This document shows positions 27,705-36,154 of a stretch of DNA of 64,000 nucleotides, in pieces. The DNA is from Mucinivorans hirudinis (lineage in GTDB: Bacteria > Bacteroidota > Bacteroidia > Bacteroidales > Rikenellaceae). A program made the position numbers and the translations under genes. Location: positions 1 through 64,000 of the forward strand of contig HG934468.1 of assembly GCA_000723505.1 (NCBI GenBank), written 5' to 3'. The first letter of the stretch is position 1. Each line of letters begins with the position of its first letter. The notes beneath the pieces are model-generated. The model had not been told where the DNA came from. It saw only the letters and a list, made by a program, of their open reading frames with translations, and did not search any database.

Positions 27705-28709
27705 ATGGATAGTCAAATTAATATTTCCAAGCGTTGGTTTGCCATAGTCAATCCTGTTGCCGGCAAGGGCAAAGGGCTGACAGATTGGCCTGTAATCAGC
27801 ACTCTGCTTCACGAAGCCGGAATTGAGGTGGATGCACTATTTACCCAGCGCAAGCATCACGCCACCGAATTGGCAGTATATGCCGTGGGTAAGGGCTACC
27901 GTAAAATCATAATTATCGGAGGAGACGGCACAATCCACGAAACTGTTCACGGACTCTTCCTCCAACAGCGAGTCGCCACTGCCGATGTGCTATTGGCTGT
28001 GATTGCCGTTGGTACGGGTAATGATTGGATGCGTATGTACGGCATTCCTAACACCTATTCCGATGCTGTACGCTCGATAGTTCAGGGTCACACATTTTTG
28101 CAGGATGTGGGGCGGGTTACTTATTGGGAAAGCAAGGTCTGTCAGAGGCGATATTTGGCTAATGTGGGTGGGATTGCCTATGATGCGGCGGTTTGTCGCG
28201 GGTTCAACAAGCTCAAAGATAATGGTTATCGCGGCAAGTGGCTATATATATGGAGTGCGGCGAGGGAGGCGTGCCGGTTTCGCTCGCGGCAGGCGCGTAT
28301 AGTTGCGGACGGGAAAGAGGTGTTTAATGGAAAACTCTTTACAGCCACAATCGGTATATGTAAGTATACCGGAGGCGGTATGTCGCAAACACCTTATGCT
28401 GTGGCAGATGATGGACTCTTTGATATGACGGTGATTCCGAGTATGAACCGCGTAAGGCTCTTTTCGCGCTTCAGAACATTATACACCAACAATATATATA
28501 ATATCACAGGCGTTAATCTTATCCGAGCCGGACGCATAGTCGTTGAGTGCGACCACCCCATTCAGGTGGAGTTGGACGGAGAGATATTGGGAGAGGCTGA
28601 TTTTACATTCGAGATTGTGCCACGCGCCGTGCGGGCGATTGTAAGCAAAAATTTTGTTAAATTAAACGAATATGGTACCACGCAGGCGGCGACTCAAAAA
28701 AAAGGTTAG
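27705..28709 (+). CDS. Diacylglycerol/lipid kinase family protein (YegS-like)
   Basis: 334 aa with the DAGK catalytic pattern: RWFAIVNPVAGKGKGLTDWP near the N-terminus, IIIIGGDGTIHETVHGL near residue 69 (GGDGT loop), VIAVGTGNDWMRMYGIP near 99 and a C-terminal domain with DDGLFDMTVIP and VELDGEI. It would phosphorylate a lipid such as diacylglycerol or a related lipid. I start at ATG 27705; a TTG four codons upstream lies inside the promoter. The end overlaps the following gene by 38 bp. Confidence 0.92.
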   Translation: MDSQINISKRWFAIVNPVAGKGKGLTDWPVISTLLHEAGIEVDALFTQRKHHATELAVYAVGKGYRKIIIIGGDGTIHETVHGLFLQQRVATADVLLAVIAVGTGNDWMRMYGIPNTYSDAVRSIVQGHTFLQDVGRVTYWESKVCQRRYLANVGGIAYDAAVCRGFNKLKDNGYRGKWLYIWSAAREACRFRSRQARIVADGKEVFNGKLFTATIGICKYTGGGMSQTPYAVADDGLFDMTVIPSMNRVRLFSRFRTLYTNNIYNITGVNLIRAGRIVVECDHPIQVELDGEILGEADFTFEIVPRAVRAIVSKNFVKLNEYGTTQAATQKKG

Positions 28710-29985
28710 ATACACACTATTTTTCATTGTCATCTTCGCTCTGTTTATATCATTGCGGGGGTGGCGTGTCTTTGCATCCGACACGAAGGACAACATTGAG
28801 ATTCAAGTAGAAGAGCGCGCACCTGTGCCTATTAATCAGATAGTTGAAAATGCTGATAGCGACATTCCCGAGGCTGCCAAGTTCGACAAGGTGGTTAATA
28901 ATTTTATGCACCAATGGAGCATTGCGGGGGCTTCGGTGGCAATTATGAAGGATGGTAACCTCATTTACAGCAAAGGATATGGTTATGCCGACGTTGAGAA
29001 TGGAGTACCGACAGAGGTAAAACATATTTTCAGAGTTGCATCCGTAAGTAAACTAATTACTGCCGTGGGTATTATGAAGTTAGTAGAACAGGGGCGGTTG
29101 AGATTGGATGACAAGGTCTTCTCTGCGAGCGGACTTCTGCCCGAATATGATGACTACCGCGACAAACGGATTGAATCCATCACGGTTGAACATCTGCTTC
29201 GACATCAGGCGGGCTTTGGTGTGGGCGCGGGAGATGCTATGTTTGATGGGCACAAGATGGGGTTGGAGCTTCCGATGAGTGTCTCTTCACTTGTTCGGTA
29301 CTCCCTCAAACGTGGTTTGCGCTATTCTCCCGGAAAGAGCACAATATATTCCAATATTGGTTATTTGGTGCTCGAGAGCATTATCGAAAAGGTTACTAAT
29401 CAACCATATCAAACTTTTATAAAGGATGAAATTTTGGCGCCCGCCGAATGTTTCGATATGCACATCGGGCAAAACCTAAGTAGTCAGAGGCACGAAAACG
29501 AGGTAAGATATTACGAGCAGAGTGATGCGGAGCCTATTCCCTCTGCCGATGGCAGTGGACGACTGCTGCCCAAGAGCAACGGGGGTAACAACGTGGAGCT
29601 CTTTGGCGGAGCCGGCGGATGGGTAGCCTCGCCCGTGGAGTTGGTGAGGTTTGTTGCTTCCATAGACCCGAATAATCCACACTCGAACGTCCTCTCCAGA
29701 GAGAGTATAAAGAGTATGACCATATGCGAGAAATCCAGATTACCTATTGGTTGGATGGGCGTTACTGCAAATGACGATTGGTGGCGCAGTGGCAGTATGG
29801 CAGGTACAAGCGCTATGGTCAGACGGCAGAGTAATGGTTACACGTGGGCTTTCATCACCAATACAAGCAACTGGAAAGGGTATGTATTCTCACGGATGAT
29901 AAACGATATGATGCGCAAGGCTTTTGACAAGGTTGCCGAGTGGCCCGAAAAGGATTTATTTAGCAAAGGGGCGGTTCAGGAGTGA
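28672..29985 (+). CDS. Beta-lactamase-family serine hydrolase, membrane anchored
   Basis: 437 aa. An N-terminal basic stretch plus one membrane segment (KVRYTLFFIVIFALFISLRG) gives an exported, anchored protein. The class C beta-lactamase/DD-peptidase motifs are present: SVSK (in VASVSKLITAVG, near residue 125), the YSN motif of the second catalytic Tyr (IYSNIGYLVLE, near 223) and the C-terminal RSGSMAGTSAMV in the KTG position. Probably an esterase or peptidoglycan peptidase rather than a resistance enzyme. It overlaps the lipid kinase gene by 38 bp. Confidence 0.88.
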   Translation: MVPRRRRLKKKVRYTLFFIVIFALFISLRGWRVFASDTKDNIEIQVEERAPVPINQIVENADSDIPEAAKFDKVVNNFMHQWSIAGASVAIMKDGNLIYSKGYGYADVENGVPTEVKHIFRVASVSKLITAVGIMKLVEQGRLRLDDKVFSASGLLPEYDDYRDKRIESITVEHLLRHQAGFGVGAGDAMFDGHKMGLELPMSVSSLVRYSLKRGLRYSPGKSTIYSNIGYLVLESIIEKVTNQPYQTFIKDEILAPAECFDMHIGQNLSSQRHENEVRYYEQSDAEPIPSADGSGRLLPKSNGGNNVELFGGAGGWVASPVELVRFVASIDPNNPHSNVLSRESIKSMTICEKSRLPIGWMGVTANDDWWRSGSMAGTSAMVRRQSNGYTWAFITNTSNWKGYVFSRMINDMMRKAFDKVAEWPEKDLFSKGAVQE

Positions 29986-30024
29986 GGCTCACACCCGAAT
30001 ATTATATGCTCAACTTTGAACAAC

Positions 30025-30050
30025 ATTTACTAATTTTCAGAAGTCCCCTT
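30025..30050. repeat. GGGGGCTTCT repeat family, half copy (copy 4)
   Basis: ATTTACTAATTTTCAGAAGTCCCCTT matches 53931-53956 with one mismatch. Only one arm is present. It lies between the serine hydrolase gene and the IS110-type transposase. Confidence 0.75.
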
Positions 30051-30144
30051 TTGCTTATTAATTTATACAACATAAAATACACATAGTAAAATTGAAAATC
30101 GTTTTTCAGACCAATTAATTTATGAAATTGTCATAATCTCAAAT

Positions 30145-30176
30145 TTTGAGCATACCAACAGAGATGAGTATCTTTG
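30145..30176 (+). promoter_or_regulatory. Promoter of the IS110-type transposase
   Basis: TTTG (30145-30148), 20 bp, then TATCTTTG (30169-30176): an exact consensus, 27 bp before the ATG at 30204. The -33 box lies in a CTCAAATTTTGAG palindrome. The upstream part (29986-30144) is AT-rich with no other feature besides the half repeat. Confidence 0.85.
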
Positions 30177-30203
30177 CCTATTGATTAACTAACACTATGT
30201 TCA

Positions 30204-31133
30204 ATGGAAGAGATACTATTTACCCCCTACATTGGGGTTGGTTGCGGGATTGATGTCCATAAGGATTTGATAGTTGCAACCATTCAACGAGGCAACGAAG
30301 TTGTCGGCACAAAGGAGTTTGACGGTTTTACCGTTTCCTTGGAATCTTTGCGTGATTGGTGCAAAGATGCGGGTGTCACTCATATTGCGATGGAGAGCAC
30401 CGGTATTTATTGGAAGCCTGTGTTCAATATTTTGGAGGATGATTTTGAGGTTATTTTGGTTAATGCTCGGCACGTAAAGAATGTGCCTGGTCATAAGACC
30501 GACAAGAAGGATAGCAAATGGTTGAGCAAATTATTGGTAAGCGGACTACTCAAAGGTAGCTTTATCCCTCCACGCGACATAAGAGATTTACGAGATTTAG
30601 TTCGCTACAAGAAGAAGTTAGTAGCTCATAGTGCATCAGAGAAGAATCGTATAATCAAGATATTGGAGGATTGCAATATCAAGTTATCAAGTGTATTGAG
30701 TGATGTTGATGGAGCCGTTGGTCGCAATATCATCAGTGCATTGATAGATGGAGAGAGTGATGTAAATCAATTAATGCGGTTTTATCACGGCAAGATAAAG
30801 ACACCTCGTAGTGAGTTTGTCAAAGCTTTGCAGGGTAAGGTTAGCGATCATCATCGTTTTATGTTGCAGTTTCATCGAGATGTGATAGCTAATGATGATG
30901 CTATGTTGGAGCGGTTGGATGCAGAAATAGCCAAGGCTGTTTCTGATTATGAAGTTGAATTGGAGCTATTGGAGACCATACCGGGTGTTGGGCGAGATAG
31001 TGCCATTGGTATTATAAGCGAGATAGGTGTTGATATGGAACGATTTCCTGATGAGAACCATTTAAGTTCTTATTGTGGTGTAAGTCCGGGCAATAATGAG
31101 AGTGCCGGTAAAAAAAAAGTACAAAGACCATAA
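30204..31133 (+). CDS. IS110 transposase, first frame (DEDD domain through catalytic Ser region)
   Basis: 309 aa: an N-terminal RuvC-like DEDD domain (GCGIDVHKD near residue 12, MESTGIYWKPV near 63, NVPGHKTDKKDSKWLSKLL near 94) and a C-terminal Transposase_20 domain (ETIPGVGRDSAIGIISEIG near 251, LSSYCGVSPGNNESAGKKK near 286). The frame stops soon after, just past a run of nine A (31110-31118). In the -1 frame the missing family-typical segment follows at once. The site is either a programmed slippage or a one-base indel that disabled the gene. Confidence 0.88.
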   Translation: MEEILFTPYIGVGCGIDVHKDLIVATIQRGNEVVGTKEFDGFTVSLESLRDWCKDAGVTHIAMESTGIYWKPVFNILEDDFEVILVNARHVKNVPGHKTDKKDSKWLSKLLVSGLLKGSFIPPRDIRDLRDLVRYKKKLVAHSASEKNRIIKILEDCNIKLSSVLSDVDGAVGRNIISALIDGESDVNQLMRFYHGKIKTPRSEFVKALQGKVSDHHRFMLQFHRDVIANDDAMLERLDAEIAKAVSDYEVELELLETIPGVGRDSAIGIISEIGVDMERFPDENHLSSYCGVSPGNNESAGKKKVQRP

Positions 31134-31159
31134 AGGGTAATAGCCATATTACTTCGATA

Positions 31160-31429
31160 TTGGTAGAGTGTGGGTGGGGGGCGACACGTAAGAAGGATTG
31201 CTATTTGAAGCGAAAGTATGAGAGTTTGGTAGGCAGACGAGGTAAGAAGCGAGCACTTGTAGCCATTGGGCATAAAATTATTGTAGCCGCATACTTCATT
31301 TTGTTGAACAAACAACCATATCGTGAGCCTGAGTTACACGACAAAAATCCTCGCAAGCAGAAGAAGCAGATACGGAACTATTTGAATCGTTTATCGGCAT
31401 TAGGTGTTGATGTTAGTGTATTTTTATGA
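31160..31429 (+). CDS. IS110 transposase, C-terminal part in the -1 frame
   Basis: 89 aa from the first available start; the homologous reading itself resumes at the A9 run (about 31119) as STKTIKGNSHITSILVECGW, the GNxxLRxxLVEAAW-type helix of IS110 transposases. It then reads through RRGKKRALVAIGHKIIVAAY to a normal end. Alone it is unlikely to be a protein; it belongs to the 30204 frame. Confidence 0.7.
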   Translation: MVECGWGATRKKDCYLKRKYESLVGRRGKKRALVAIGHKIIVAAYFILLNKQPYREPELHDKNPRKQKKQIRNYLNRLSALGVDVSVFL

Positions 31430-31497
31430 AATGGGCTGCATCTCACCAAGCTACATTTTTTATTTCGTTTTAAGCAAGCATTATATTTAAGGCAACA

Positions 31498-31560
31498 ACA
31501 TAGGTCGCATTTTTTCTGAGACTTCCCTTAGAAGAGCTTGAGTATGAAATTGACCTATGT
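31498..31560. other. Small inverted repeat 3' of the IS110 transposase; bridge-RNA candidate region
   Basis: ACATAGGTC (31498-31506) and GACCTATGT (31552-31560) enclose 45 bp. The 271-bp gap to thiM otherwise holds a small hairpin TGCCTTTATAGGCA (about 31608-31621). I searched for a TPP riboswitch core and saw none. A bridge RNA is an inference from the IS family only. Confidence 0.25.
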
Positions 31561-31700
31561 CCAAAGAGATTTGGGCACAAAATTAAGAACCAACAGGTGT
31601 TACCACTGCCTTTATAGGCACGGAGTACGAAGATGAAAATTTAATCTCTTAATTATACCTTAAATAGCTATTATACAAATTAATACAAAAATATACACAG

Positions 31701-32468
31701 ATGAAAGAGCTTTTATTGAAAATTTCAGAGAAGTCGCCTCTAGTTCACAATATCACCAACTTTGTGGTAATGAATAACACAGCAAACGCCCTTCTGGCAA
31801 TAGGTGCTTCGCCCGTAATGGCACACGCCACAGAAGAGGTGGAGGAGATGGTGGCAATATCTTCGGCGTTGGTAATCAACGTTGGAACGCTAAGTCCTCG
31901 GTGGGTAGATGCTATGGAGGTGGCAATGGTCAGGGCTAAGAAGTTAGGAGTGCCCATTGTTTATGACCCTGTTGGAGCAGGGGCAACCTCGTATCGCAAT
32001 CAGGTAAACGCGCGACTTTTGCAGGCTGCTGCCCCCGATGTTATCCGTGGCAACGGTTCGGAAATTATGGCTCTCGCCCAAAGTGGCGGCATCAAAACCA
32101 AAGGCGTGGACTCGACTGCATCATCTGATTCGGCGATTAATGCTGCCCGAATACTATCCGAACAACTTGGTTCAGTGGTGGTTATTAGCGGGCAGACGGA
32201 CTACATTGTAAGCGGAGGCTGCACGCTCGAAAATAAATTTGGCACACCTCTGATGACCGCCGTCACCGGTATGGGATGTACTGCGACTGCCATATGCGGT
32301 GCTTTTGCTGCCGTAGAGAGGGATTTTGCCCGAGCGGCACAAGCAGCTATGGAACTTATGGGACGAGCCGGCGAAGCGGCTCTTGCAAAGACCAACTCTC
32401 CGGCTTCGTTCCAGATAGCATTTATAGATTCACTTTATGAATTACGAACAGAGAAAGATGATTTTTAA
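31701..32468 (+). CDS. thiM: Hydroxyethylthiazole kinase
   Basis: ThiM (255 aa) phosphorylates 4-methyl-5-hydroxyethylthiazole in thiamine salvage. Signatures are SPLVHNITNFVVMNNTANALLAIGASPVM at the N-terminus, PIVYDPVGAGAT near residue 90, DVIRGNGSEI near 112, and MTAVTGMGCTATAICGAF near 190, with the catalytic Cys of GMGC. It is alone; no thiD or thiE partner lies nearby. Its end overlaps the start of the next gene by 11 bp. Confidence 0.96.
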   Translation: MKELLLKISEKSPLVHNITNFVVMNNTANALLAIGASPVMAHATEEVEEMVAISSALVINVGTLSPRWVDAMEVAMVRAKKLGVPIVYDPVGAGATSYRNQVNARLLQAAAPDVIRGNGSEIMALAQSGGIKTKGVDSTASSDSAINAARILSEQLGSVVVISGQTDYIVSGGCTLENKFGTPLMTAVTGMGCTATAICGAFAAVERDFARAAQAAMELMGRAGEAALAKTNSPASFQIAFIDSLYELRTEKDDF

Positions 32469-33405
32469 TAGGTTCATATTCTTGTTTTTAACTATTGGTT
32501 CTTCACTAATCGCACCCGGGCAGACGCGTGAGGAGCCAATAATGCTAAGAACCCAAAATTGCGATATTCAAGGCTCGTTGCTCATTCCCTTAGGGATTGA
32601 GAAGATGGAGGTTGTTTTGATTGTCGGAGATTCCGGACCGACAGACCGAAATGGTAATCAAAACTTTATGGTCAATAATGCCCTGAAAATGTATGCTGTT
32701 GCACTAGCCGAGGAAGGCATCGCATCTCTGCGTTTCGATAAGCGCGGAGTTGCTGCAAGTCGAATAAAGGGAGGTGCGGAGGTAACTTTCAGAGAGTATG
32801 TGGACGACATAAAGGATTGGATAGCAATGCTTCGCAACGATAGGCGTTTCTCTAAAGTCGTTATTGCCGGTCATACAGAGGGGGCACTTGCCGCCCTAGT
32901 TGCCATCTCGGAAAATTGCGCTGTTGATGGTTACATTTCCATAAACGGGATGGGAAATAGTGCTGATTGTGTAATAAAAGAACAACTCTCCCGCAACCAA
33001 ACTTCCCAAGTAAAGCAAGTAATCAGTTCAATAATAGATAAACTAAACGAAGGTGAAATCACCGAAAATCCTCCGGTTTATCTACGAAACAGCCTTTCTG
33101 TTCCGATGCAGAAGTATCTTATTCCCCTCTTCGCCTACCATCCCCGGGAGATGATTAAATCCATCCGCACCCCAATTTTGTTGATGCACGGAGATAAGGA
33201 TATTCAAATTAGTCCCGAAGAATCAAAAGTTCTACACACAGGCAATAATCGAGCTAAATTGGTGATAGTAAATAATATGAATCACATTTTGAAGGAGTGT
33301 GAAACGATGGATCGCGACCAACAATTAGAGACCTTTACCGACCCCTCCATTCCCCTTGCGGACAAATTGGTGGACGAGAGCGTGCGCTTTATTAAGAGTT
33401 TATAG
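32458..33405 (+). CDS. Alpha/beta hydrolase (exported)
   Basis: 315 aa with a signal peptide (MIFNRFIFLFLTIGSSLIAPGQ). The alpha/beta-hydrolase fold is visible: VVLIVGDSGPTDRNGNQN near residue 54 (oxyanion-hole region), SLRFDKRGVAAS near 91, VVIAGHTEGALAAL near 134 (nucleophile elbow GHTEG, with Thr in place of the usual Ser), LLMHGDKDIQIS near 240 and NNMNHILK near 270 (His). The Thr nucleophile position is unusual. I start at 32458, where the ATG overlaps the thiM stop; an ATG at 32437 is possible. Confidence 0.85.
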   Translation: MIFNRFIFLFLTIGSSLIAPGQTREEPIMLRTQNCDIQGSLLIPLGIEKMEVVLIVGDSGPTDRNGNQNFMVNNALKMYAVALAEEGIASLRFDKRGVAASRIKGGAEVTFREYVDDIKDWIAMLRNDRRFSKVVIAGHTEGALAALVAISENCAVDGYISINGMGNSADCVIKEQLSRNQTSQVKQVISSIIDKLNEGEITENPPVYLRNSLSVPMQKYLIPLFAYHPREMIKSIRTPILLMHGDKDIQISPEESKVLHTGNNRAKLVIVNNMNHILKECETMDRDQQLETFTDPSIPLADKLVDESVRFIKSL

Positions 33406-33408
33406 GGT

Positions 33409-34737
33409 TCACCTACCAAAATATACCTTGGCTGCCTTTTTCACCTTGGGGGCGAGCAGTAGTAGAGTGACCATTGAGGGAATAGCCATCAGCGCAAAAG
33501 CAGAATCTACAATGCCAATCATCACCCTTAGAGGCATCACGGCACCCACTATCAACATCAAGAGATAAAAATAGTTATAGTACTTTATTGCCCGAGCACC
33601 AAATAGGAAATTGGTGCACTTCGCCCCGTAGTACGAGTAGGTGAACATTGTGGAAAAGGCGAATACAACCACCATTACCATAAGCAGATAGTGCCCTAGA
33701 ATCGGGATAGAGTTCTGGAAAGATTGCAGAGCTATTTGAATACCCTTTACATCGGTGGCATTGTAACCGCCAATAAGGATTGCCAGGGCAGTGAGTGTGC
33801 ATACCAATCCCGAATCTATCGATGGTCCAATCATCGCCACCAGACCTTCACGTATAGGTTCGCTATTTTTTGATGCCCCGTGCATCATCGACGCTGTACC
33901 AACGCCCGCCTCATTCACAAAAATGGCACGTCGCGCACCGATAATCATTGCCGACCCTGCCAATCCACCAATACCTGCACTGAAAGTAAACGCCTCGCTA
34001 AAAATTTGTGCAAAGACCGCGGGGACAACCGATAGGTTTGTTATTATAATATATCCGACCAATAGAAAGTATGCAGACACCATTGCCGGCACAAGGCGTG
34101 ATGCAACCTTCGAAATACGCACGATGCCACCGAGAATAACAACCGACACCAAAACACAAATCACGATTCCGACAAGAACACGAAACATCGTGCTGTCCTC
34201 TTCAATAAAGATTGTTGTGACAGCCTCGGCGAGCTGATTTGCCTGCATCAGAGAGAGTGTACCAACCAACCCGAAGAGGGAGAAAAATACCGCCATCGGC
34301 TTCCACCGCCTCCCTAAACCTTGAGTAATCATATACATAGTCCCTCCCTGTACTTCGCCCGAGGAGTCTCGCCCTTTGTACATCACGGCAAGCGTTCCTT
34401 CGAAAAACTTTGTCGCCATCCCTACAACAGCACTCACCCACATCCAAAAAATCGCCCCCGCCCCTCCCATAGAGAGTGCAATAGCCACACCCGATATACT
34501 TCCCATACCCACCGTCGAGGCAATGGCTGAGGTCAGCGCTTCGAACGAAGAGATTTGCCCCGCACCCGTGTCGTCTTTCCTGCCAAGCACTTCAAGTGCT
34601 TTTCCATAATACCTAAACGGAACAAAGCCTGAGTAGACCAAAAAGAAAAGTCCGCCACCCATCAGCAGCAAAAATAGGGGCATACCCCATATCCAGTCCC
34701 CAAAAGAGACTATAGTCCGAGAAATTATTTCCAACAT
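33409..34737 (-). CDS. AGCS-family alanine/sodium symporter
   Basis: 442 aa, about 10-11 membrane segments, of the alanine or glycine:cation symporter family. Signatures are the SSFEALTSAIASTVGMGSISGVAIAL region near residue 63, GAIFWMWVSAVVGMATKFFEGTLAVMYKG near 94, and ARRAIFVNEAGVGTASMMHGASK near 270. It imports Ala or Gly with Na+ at the inner membrane. Convergent with the hydrolase gene, only 3 bp between stops, so no terminator separates them. Confidence 0.93.
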   Translation of the reverse strand: MLEIISRTIVSFGDWIWGMPLFLLLMGGGLFFLVYSGFVPFRYYGKALEVLGRKDDTGAGQISSFEALTSAIASTVGMGSISGVAIALSMGGAGAIFWMWVSAVVGMATKFFEGTLAVMYKGRDSSGEVQGGTMYMITQGLGRRWKPMAVFFSLFGLVGTLSLMQANQLAEAVTTIFIEEDSTMFRVLVGIVICVLVSVVILGGIVRISKVASRLVPAMVSAYFLLVGYIIITNLSVVPAVFAQIFSEAFTFSAGIGGLAGSAMIIGARRAIFVNEAGVGTASMMHGASKNSEPIREGLVAMIGPSIDSGLVCTLTALAILIGGYNATDVKGIQIALQSFQNSIPILGHYLLMVMVVVFAFSTMFTYSYYGAKCTNFLFGARAIKYYNYFYLLMLIVGAVMPLRVMIGIVDSAFALMAIPSMVTLLLLAPKVKKAAKVYFGR

Positions 34738-34816
34738 ATTGCATTAAAAACTCTTAAATGGTTTTTACAAGCCTATACGGTGCCACAACTTTTCACACAA
34801 AACCGGGCAGAAACTA

Positions 34817-35767
34817 TCAGAAAATTGCCCGTGCTATCTGCTCCACATTGTCAGCCTTACCCATTGTGTAGAAGTGAAGTGCGGGAACGCCGGCATCCTT
34901 CAGCTGGCGACACTGCGCGATTGCCCACTCAATACCAACTTCCCGAACGGAGCCGTTATTCTTGCACTTCTCCACTTCACGCACCAAATCCTCGGGTAGA
35001 TCAACGTGAAAAATTTGGGGTAACAGCGAGAGCTGTTTGAAAGTGGTAAAAGGTTTCAATCCCGCCACTATCGGCACGTTGATGCCCGCCTCGCGGCATA
35101 GCCGCACGAACTCAAAATACTTACTGTTATCATAAAACAGCTGAGTGACAATATACTCCGCTCCTGCATCAATCTTTGCTTTGAGGTGTTGAATGTCGGA
35201 AGCGAGGTTTGCCGCCTCCGAATGTTTTTCGGGATAGCCCGCCACGCCTATCGAAAAATTAGTAGGTTTAGTAATCTCCATTTCGCTATCCAAAAACTCC
35301 CCGCGATTCATTGCCGCAATCTGCCTCACCAATTCAATGGCATTTGAGTGCCCATTTTGGGAGGGGTTAAAAGAGCGTTCTCCGTGGATATTGTCACCGC
35401 GCAGAGCAAGCACATTGTTGATTCCGAGAAAGTTCAAATCTATGAGTGCATCCTCGGTATCGAACTTGGAAAAACCTCCGCAAATAAGGTGAGGTACAAC
35501 TTCGATGTTGTATTTACTCGCAATGGCAGCAGCAATGCCGACTGTTCCGGGGCGTTTTCTTATGGTACGCCTCTCCAACAGGCCATCGCCACGCTCGATA
35601 AACTTAATCTCCTCGCGGTGGTAGGTGACGTTTATATATGAGGGGTCGAATGGTGATAAACGGTTGATAGTATCGAATATAGTATCAATATTGTCTCCTT
35701 TGAGCGGCGGTAAGAGCTCGAAAGCAAAAAGGGTTTTGCTGGATTGAAAGTTTTCGGTAATTTTCAC
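34817..35767 (-). CDS. metF: Methylenetetrahydrofolate reductase, GTG start
   Basis: MetF reduces 5,10-methylene-THF to 5-methyl-THF for methionine synthesis. Signatures are KTLFAFELLPPLKGDN near the N-terminus, PSYINVTYHR, VPHLICGG and VAGYPEKHSEA, then GAEYIVTQLFYDNSKYFEF. I start at GTG 35767 (V/MKITENF, giving 316 aa). The frame stays open to an ATG at 35866, but that stretch contains the -7 box 35825-35832 and the upstream gene's terminator and would not be transcribed. The family usually begins at this point. Confidence 0.92.
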   Translation of the reverse strand: MKITENFQSSKTLFAFELLPPLKGDNIDTIFDTINRLSPFDPSYINVTYHREEIKFIERGDGLLERRTIRKRPGTVGIAAAIASKYNIEVVPHLICGGFSKFDTEDALIDLNFLGINNVLALRGDNIHGERSFNPSQNGHSNAIELVRQIAAMNRGEFLDSEMEITKPTNFSIGVAGYPEKHSEAANLASDIQHLKAKIDAGAEYIVTQLFYDNSKYFEFVRLCREAGINVPIVAGLKPFTTFKQLSLLPQIFHVDLPEDLVREVEKCKNNGSVREVGIEWAIAQCRQLKDAGVPALHFYTMGKADNVEQIARAIF

Positions 35768-35824
35768 TTTGCAATAAATTTTGTTTGAAGTCGTGACATT
35801 CAATAAAAATCGACGTATTCGGCA

Positions 35825-35832
35825 CAAAGATA
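35825..35832 (-). promoter_or_regulatory. -7 box of metF, overlapping the upstream terminator
   Basis: Minus-strand TATCTTTG (complement of 35825-35832). A -33 box at 20 bp is only weakly matched (TTTA). The T run of the terminator 35838-35864 falls between the two boxes. Confidence 0.55.
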
Positions 35833-35837
35833 CAAAA

Positions 35838-35864
35838 AGAGAGGCACTTTGTAAAATGCCTCTC
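35838..35864 (-). terminator. Rho-independent terminator of the winged-helix/membrane pair
   Basis: Minus strand: GAGAGGCA, loop TTTTACAAAG, TGCCTCTC, then TTTTTG. It starts 6 bp past the stop of the regulator gene. A textbook stem plus T run. Confidence 0.85.
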
Positions 35865-35869
35865 AAATT

Positions 35870-36154
35870 TTATAAATTAATGTAGCTCCTGAGCGCCTCC
35901 ACATACCGCTCGAAGGCATCCACCCCCGCGGGGGTTATTAGGCAGGTGGTCTGAGGCATCTTACCTCGATAACCCTTCTCCACTTGGATATATCCTGCAG
36001 TTCGTAACTTCTCGATCTGGACGCTCAGGTTGCCCGAGGTTGCTCCCGTCTTCTCGCGTATGTAGGTGAAGTCGGCACTCTCCACCGAAACCAACAACGA
36101 GACCACCGCCAGACGAAGCTCCGAGTGAAGCAAGGGGTCTAACTCTTTGAACAT
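35870..36154 (-). CDS. Winged-helix transcriptional regulator (MarR/ArsR-like)
   Basis: 94 aa, a single winged-helix domain: HSELRLAVVSLLVSVESADFTYIREKTGATSGNLSVQIEKLRTAGYIQVEKGYRGKMP, the pattern of the short transcriptional regulators that pair with membrane proteins in Bacteroidetes. It overlaps its upstream partner (36139-36747) by 16 bp, so the two are coupled. It probably represses its own unit. Confidence 0.85.
   Translation of the reverse strand: MFKELDPLLHSELRLAVVSLLVSVESADFTYIREKTGATSGNLSVQIEKLRTAGYIQVEKGYRGKMPQTTCLITPAGVDAFERYVEALRSYINL

Larger units (their letters stand above)
30204..31429 (+). mobile_element. IS110-family insertion sequence (coding part)
   Basis: The two transposase reading frames below form one IS110-type recombinase. 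IS110 elements lack long terminal inverted repeats, so I cannot set the ends; the true element should extend into the non-coding stretches 30050-30203 and 31430-31600, one of which may encode a bridge RNA as described for IS110/IS621 elements. No target duplication was seen. Confidence 0.85.

Noticed and set aside
31430-31700. TPP riboswitch upstream of thiM
   Set aside because: The conserved thi-box core is not present; only short unrelated hairpins are seen.
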